Source of the DNA: Alphaproteobacteria bacterium
GTDB taxonomy: Bacteria; Pseudomonadota; Alphaproteobacteria; RF32; CAG-239
Direction of reading: 5' to 3'
Assembly: GCA_017964705.1 (NCBI GenBank)
Contig: JAGCRL010000048.1
Span: 1-8,068 of the forward strand
DNA length: 8,068 bases
The notes below the pieces were generated by a model. It worked only from the letters and a program-made list of their open reading frames with translations. It had not been told where the DNA came from and did not search any database. This document shows, piece by piece, positions 7,067 to 8,068 of the stretch; positions within the stretch are counted from its first letter, which is position 1; every line of letters starts with the position of its first letter. A program made the translations under genes and the position numbers.

Positions 7067-7483
7067 TCATTTATGTAGTTCTTGCCGAATAGCAGTAGTC
7101 GAGCGGATAGGTAGTAAATCTTTAGGAATACGATTGCTTACGACATAACGTATGCCAAGATTTTCAATAAATTCTCGCTTTTCGGCACTATCTCCATCGC
7201 TATTTACAAAAAATATATCTGGATGAATTTGTTTAATTTCCTCTTTAAAATCAAGTTTGCCATTGCCTTGTGCTATAAAAGCTTGTTTTACGAAACGAAT
7301 AGATGAAACCATATACAGACGCTCTTTTTCATTATATAAAGTTTTGCGATGTTTTAGCTCTTCAACCGTAGCATCTGAGCCGATGGAAACATATAAATCA
7401 CCATACTGCGCAGCCTCTTCAAAAAAACGAATATGTCCGCTATGCAACACGTCAAAACACCCTGAAACAAATACTTTTGTCAT
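7067..7483 (-). CDS. Cytidylyl/adenylyltransferase-family protein (TagD/HldE-like)
   Basis: This 138-residue single-domain enzyme should transfer a nucleotide from CTP or ATP to a phosphorylated substrate, releasing pyrophosphate and making an activated precursor. The N-terminus G-C-F-D-V-L-H-S-G-H (residues 8-17) is the HxGH nucleotide-binding motif of the CTP_transf_like fold. The C-terminal R-S-T-T-A-I-R (127-133) corresponds to the second conserved motif (ISTTxI in TagD relatives). The length fits TagD-type enzymes of about 130 residues. The substrate cannot be told from sequence: glycerol-3-phosphate, a heptose phosphate or another phospho-sugar or alcohol are all possible. The start is secure, because AGGGAG (7495-7490) lies six bases upstream of the ATG. 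It begins 19 bases after the fucosyltransferase-like gene, so the two are likely co-transcribed, and a role in surface polysaccharide synthesis is inferred. Confidence 0.85.
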   Translation of the reverse strand: MTKVFVSGCFDVLHSGHIRFFEEAAQYGDLYVSIGSDATVEELKHRKTLYNEKERLYMVSSIRFVKQAFIAQGNGKLDFKEEIKQIHPDIFFVNSDGDSAEKREFIENLGIRYVVSNRIPKDLLPIRSTTAIRQELHK

Positions 7484-7489
7484 TTTAAT

Positions 7490-7495
7490 CTCCCT
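7490..7495 (-). promoter_or_regulatory. Ribosome binding site of the nucleotidyltransferase
   Basis: AGGGAG on the minus strand lies six bases before the ATG at 7483. It is the best ribosome site in the window. It sits inside the 19-base gap after the upstream stop, which supports operon translation. Confidence 0.75.
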
Positions 7496-7502
7496 TTTGC
7501 TT

Positions 7503-8068
7503 TTAATTTTGTGAGGCTTTTATTCTCTTTTCCAACTCATATAAACGACTATCAATAAACTGACATAAGTTTACCGGACGTTTTCGTATACAAATTCCAC
7601 AAATATATGTTTTTACATAACCATTTTTCTCTATGCGGCGACAGAGAAAGTTGCCGGTACTTTTGGTCGGAAACTCAAGAAAAGGCTTAGGTTTAGCAAT
7701 ATCTTTCAGCCGTTTCTCCATATTTTGCACATTTTCCCGCAATTGAACATTTTCTTCAGATAGTAATTTGTTTTTATTGGTTAGTTCTACAAAATCATCA
7801 GACTTACTATTCTCTATCTGAGCTTTTAAGTCTGCATTCTCTTGTTTGAGAGACCTTATTGTTCTCTTCAGACTTTTTTCATTCATACGACAAGGATCTT
7901 TATTAATAGCGTTATTTCCCTTTTCTATGATGCTGATAAGCCATTGGATGTACTTTTCTTGTCGATCAAAATCAAAATCCGGCTGCATCGGGTTTTCGCG
8001 CAACATGGCCAAATATTTATCCGGATCATTATCCAATTCCTTAACGCGTTCTATCACCGCATCAAAAT
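7503..8068 (-). CDS. C-terminal part of GT10-type alpha-1,3-fucosyltransferase with coiled-coil tail (5' end beyond window)
   Basis: The last 187 residues are visible. The frame is open to the right edge, so the GTG at 8057 is probably an internal Val and not a start. The first stretch, with V-I-E-R-V-K-E-L-D and then Y-L-A-M-L-R-E-N-P-M, resembles the C-terminal end of GT10 fucosyltransferases such as H. pylori FucT, which has YLDMLYENPL followed by a helix like the W-L-I-S-I-I-E here. GT10 enzymes move fucose from GDP-fucose to N-acetylglucosamine or glucose in Lewis-type surface glycans. Residues about 62-125 are charged, Leu-rich heptad-type coiled coil. After a KPKP hinge the tail has C-G-I-C and single Cys residues, then a final helix. 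The catalytic domain is off the window, so the assignment rests on the short C-terminal match only. Other glycosyltransferases remain possible. Confidence 0.6.
   Translation of the reverse strand, partial: FDAVIERVKELDNDPDKYLAMLRENPMQPDFDFDRQEKYIQWLISIIEKGNNAINKDPCRMNEKSLKRTIRSLKQENADLKAQIENSKSDDFVELTNKNKLLSEENVQLRENVQNMEKRLKDIAKPKPFLEFPTKSTGNFLCRRIEKNGYVKTYICGICIRKRPVNLCQFIDSRLYELEKRIKASQN

Noticed and set aside
7257..7514. Plus-strand open frame of 85 codons
   Set aside because: It is antisense to the nucleotidyltransferase, which has clear catalytic motifs and a good ribosome site. The plus-strand product shows no family features.

Overview
This is an AT-rich window in which every credible gene lies on the minus strand. 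It looks like chromosome from a Gram-negative, host-associated, probably anaerobic bacterium. The evidence is a huge secreted, beta-helical adhesin or autotransporter-type protein, a GT10-type fucosyltransferase C-terminus, and a C_GCAxxG_C_C-family cysteine protein, a family common in anaerobes. The exact lineage cannot be read from the sequence. An uncultured AT-rich gut proteobacterium is my guess, not a demonstrated fact.

Right part (8068 down to about 6708, in transcription order). First comes the 3' end of a gene whose visible start resembles the C-terminal end of bacterial alpha-1,3-fucosyltransferases, followed by a coiled coil and a small cysteine-containing tail. Nineteen bases later a small nucleotidyltransferase of the TagD/HldE-like cytidylyl/adenylyltransferase superfamily begins. 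After a short AT-rich gap there is a 93-residue protein built of 26-residue helical repeats. A strong intrinsic terminator closes the group. These three genes look like one operon, with at least the first two serving surface glycan synthesis.

Middle (about 6700 to 5988). A single 129-residue C_GCAxxG_C_C-type protein stands alone. It is followed by an AT-rich intergenic region of about 235 bp, which holds a good sigma-70-type promoter for the next gene.

Left part (5987 to the left edge). One uninterrupted reading frame of 1995 codons runs off the window. It has a signal peptide, a run of GGAI/FxxN motifs like those of chlamydial polymorphic membrane proteins, a second ten-fold repeat array, and three diverged copies of a linker module. 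The C-terminal anchor, expected to be a beta-barrel, is not in view. The most striking element is an 11-G homopolymer inside this frame. Eleven Gs keep the frame open, whereas ten or twelve give a stop within about a dozen codons. The tract is therefore a strong candidate for an ON/OFF phase-variation switch of a surface protein.
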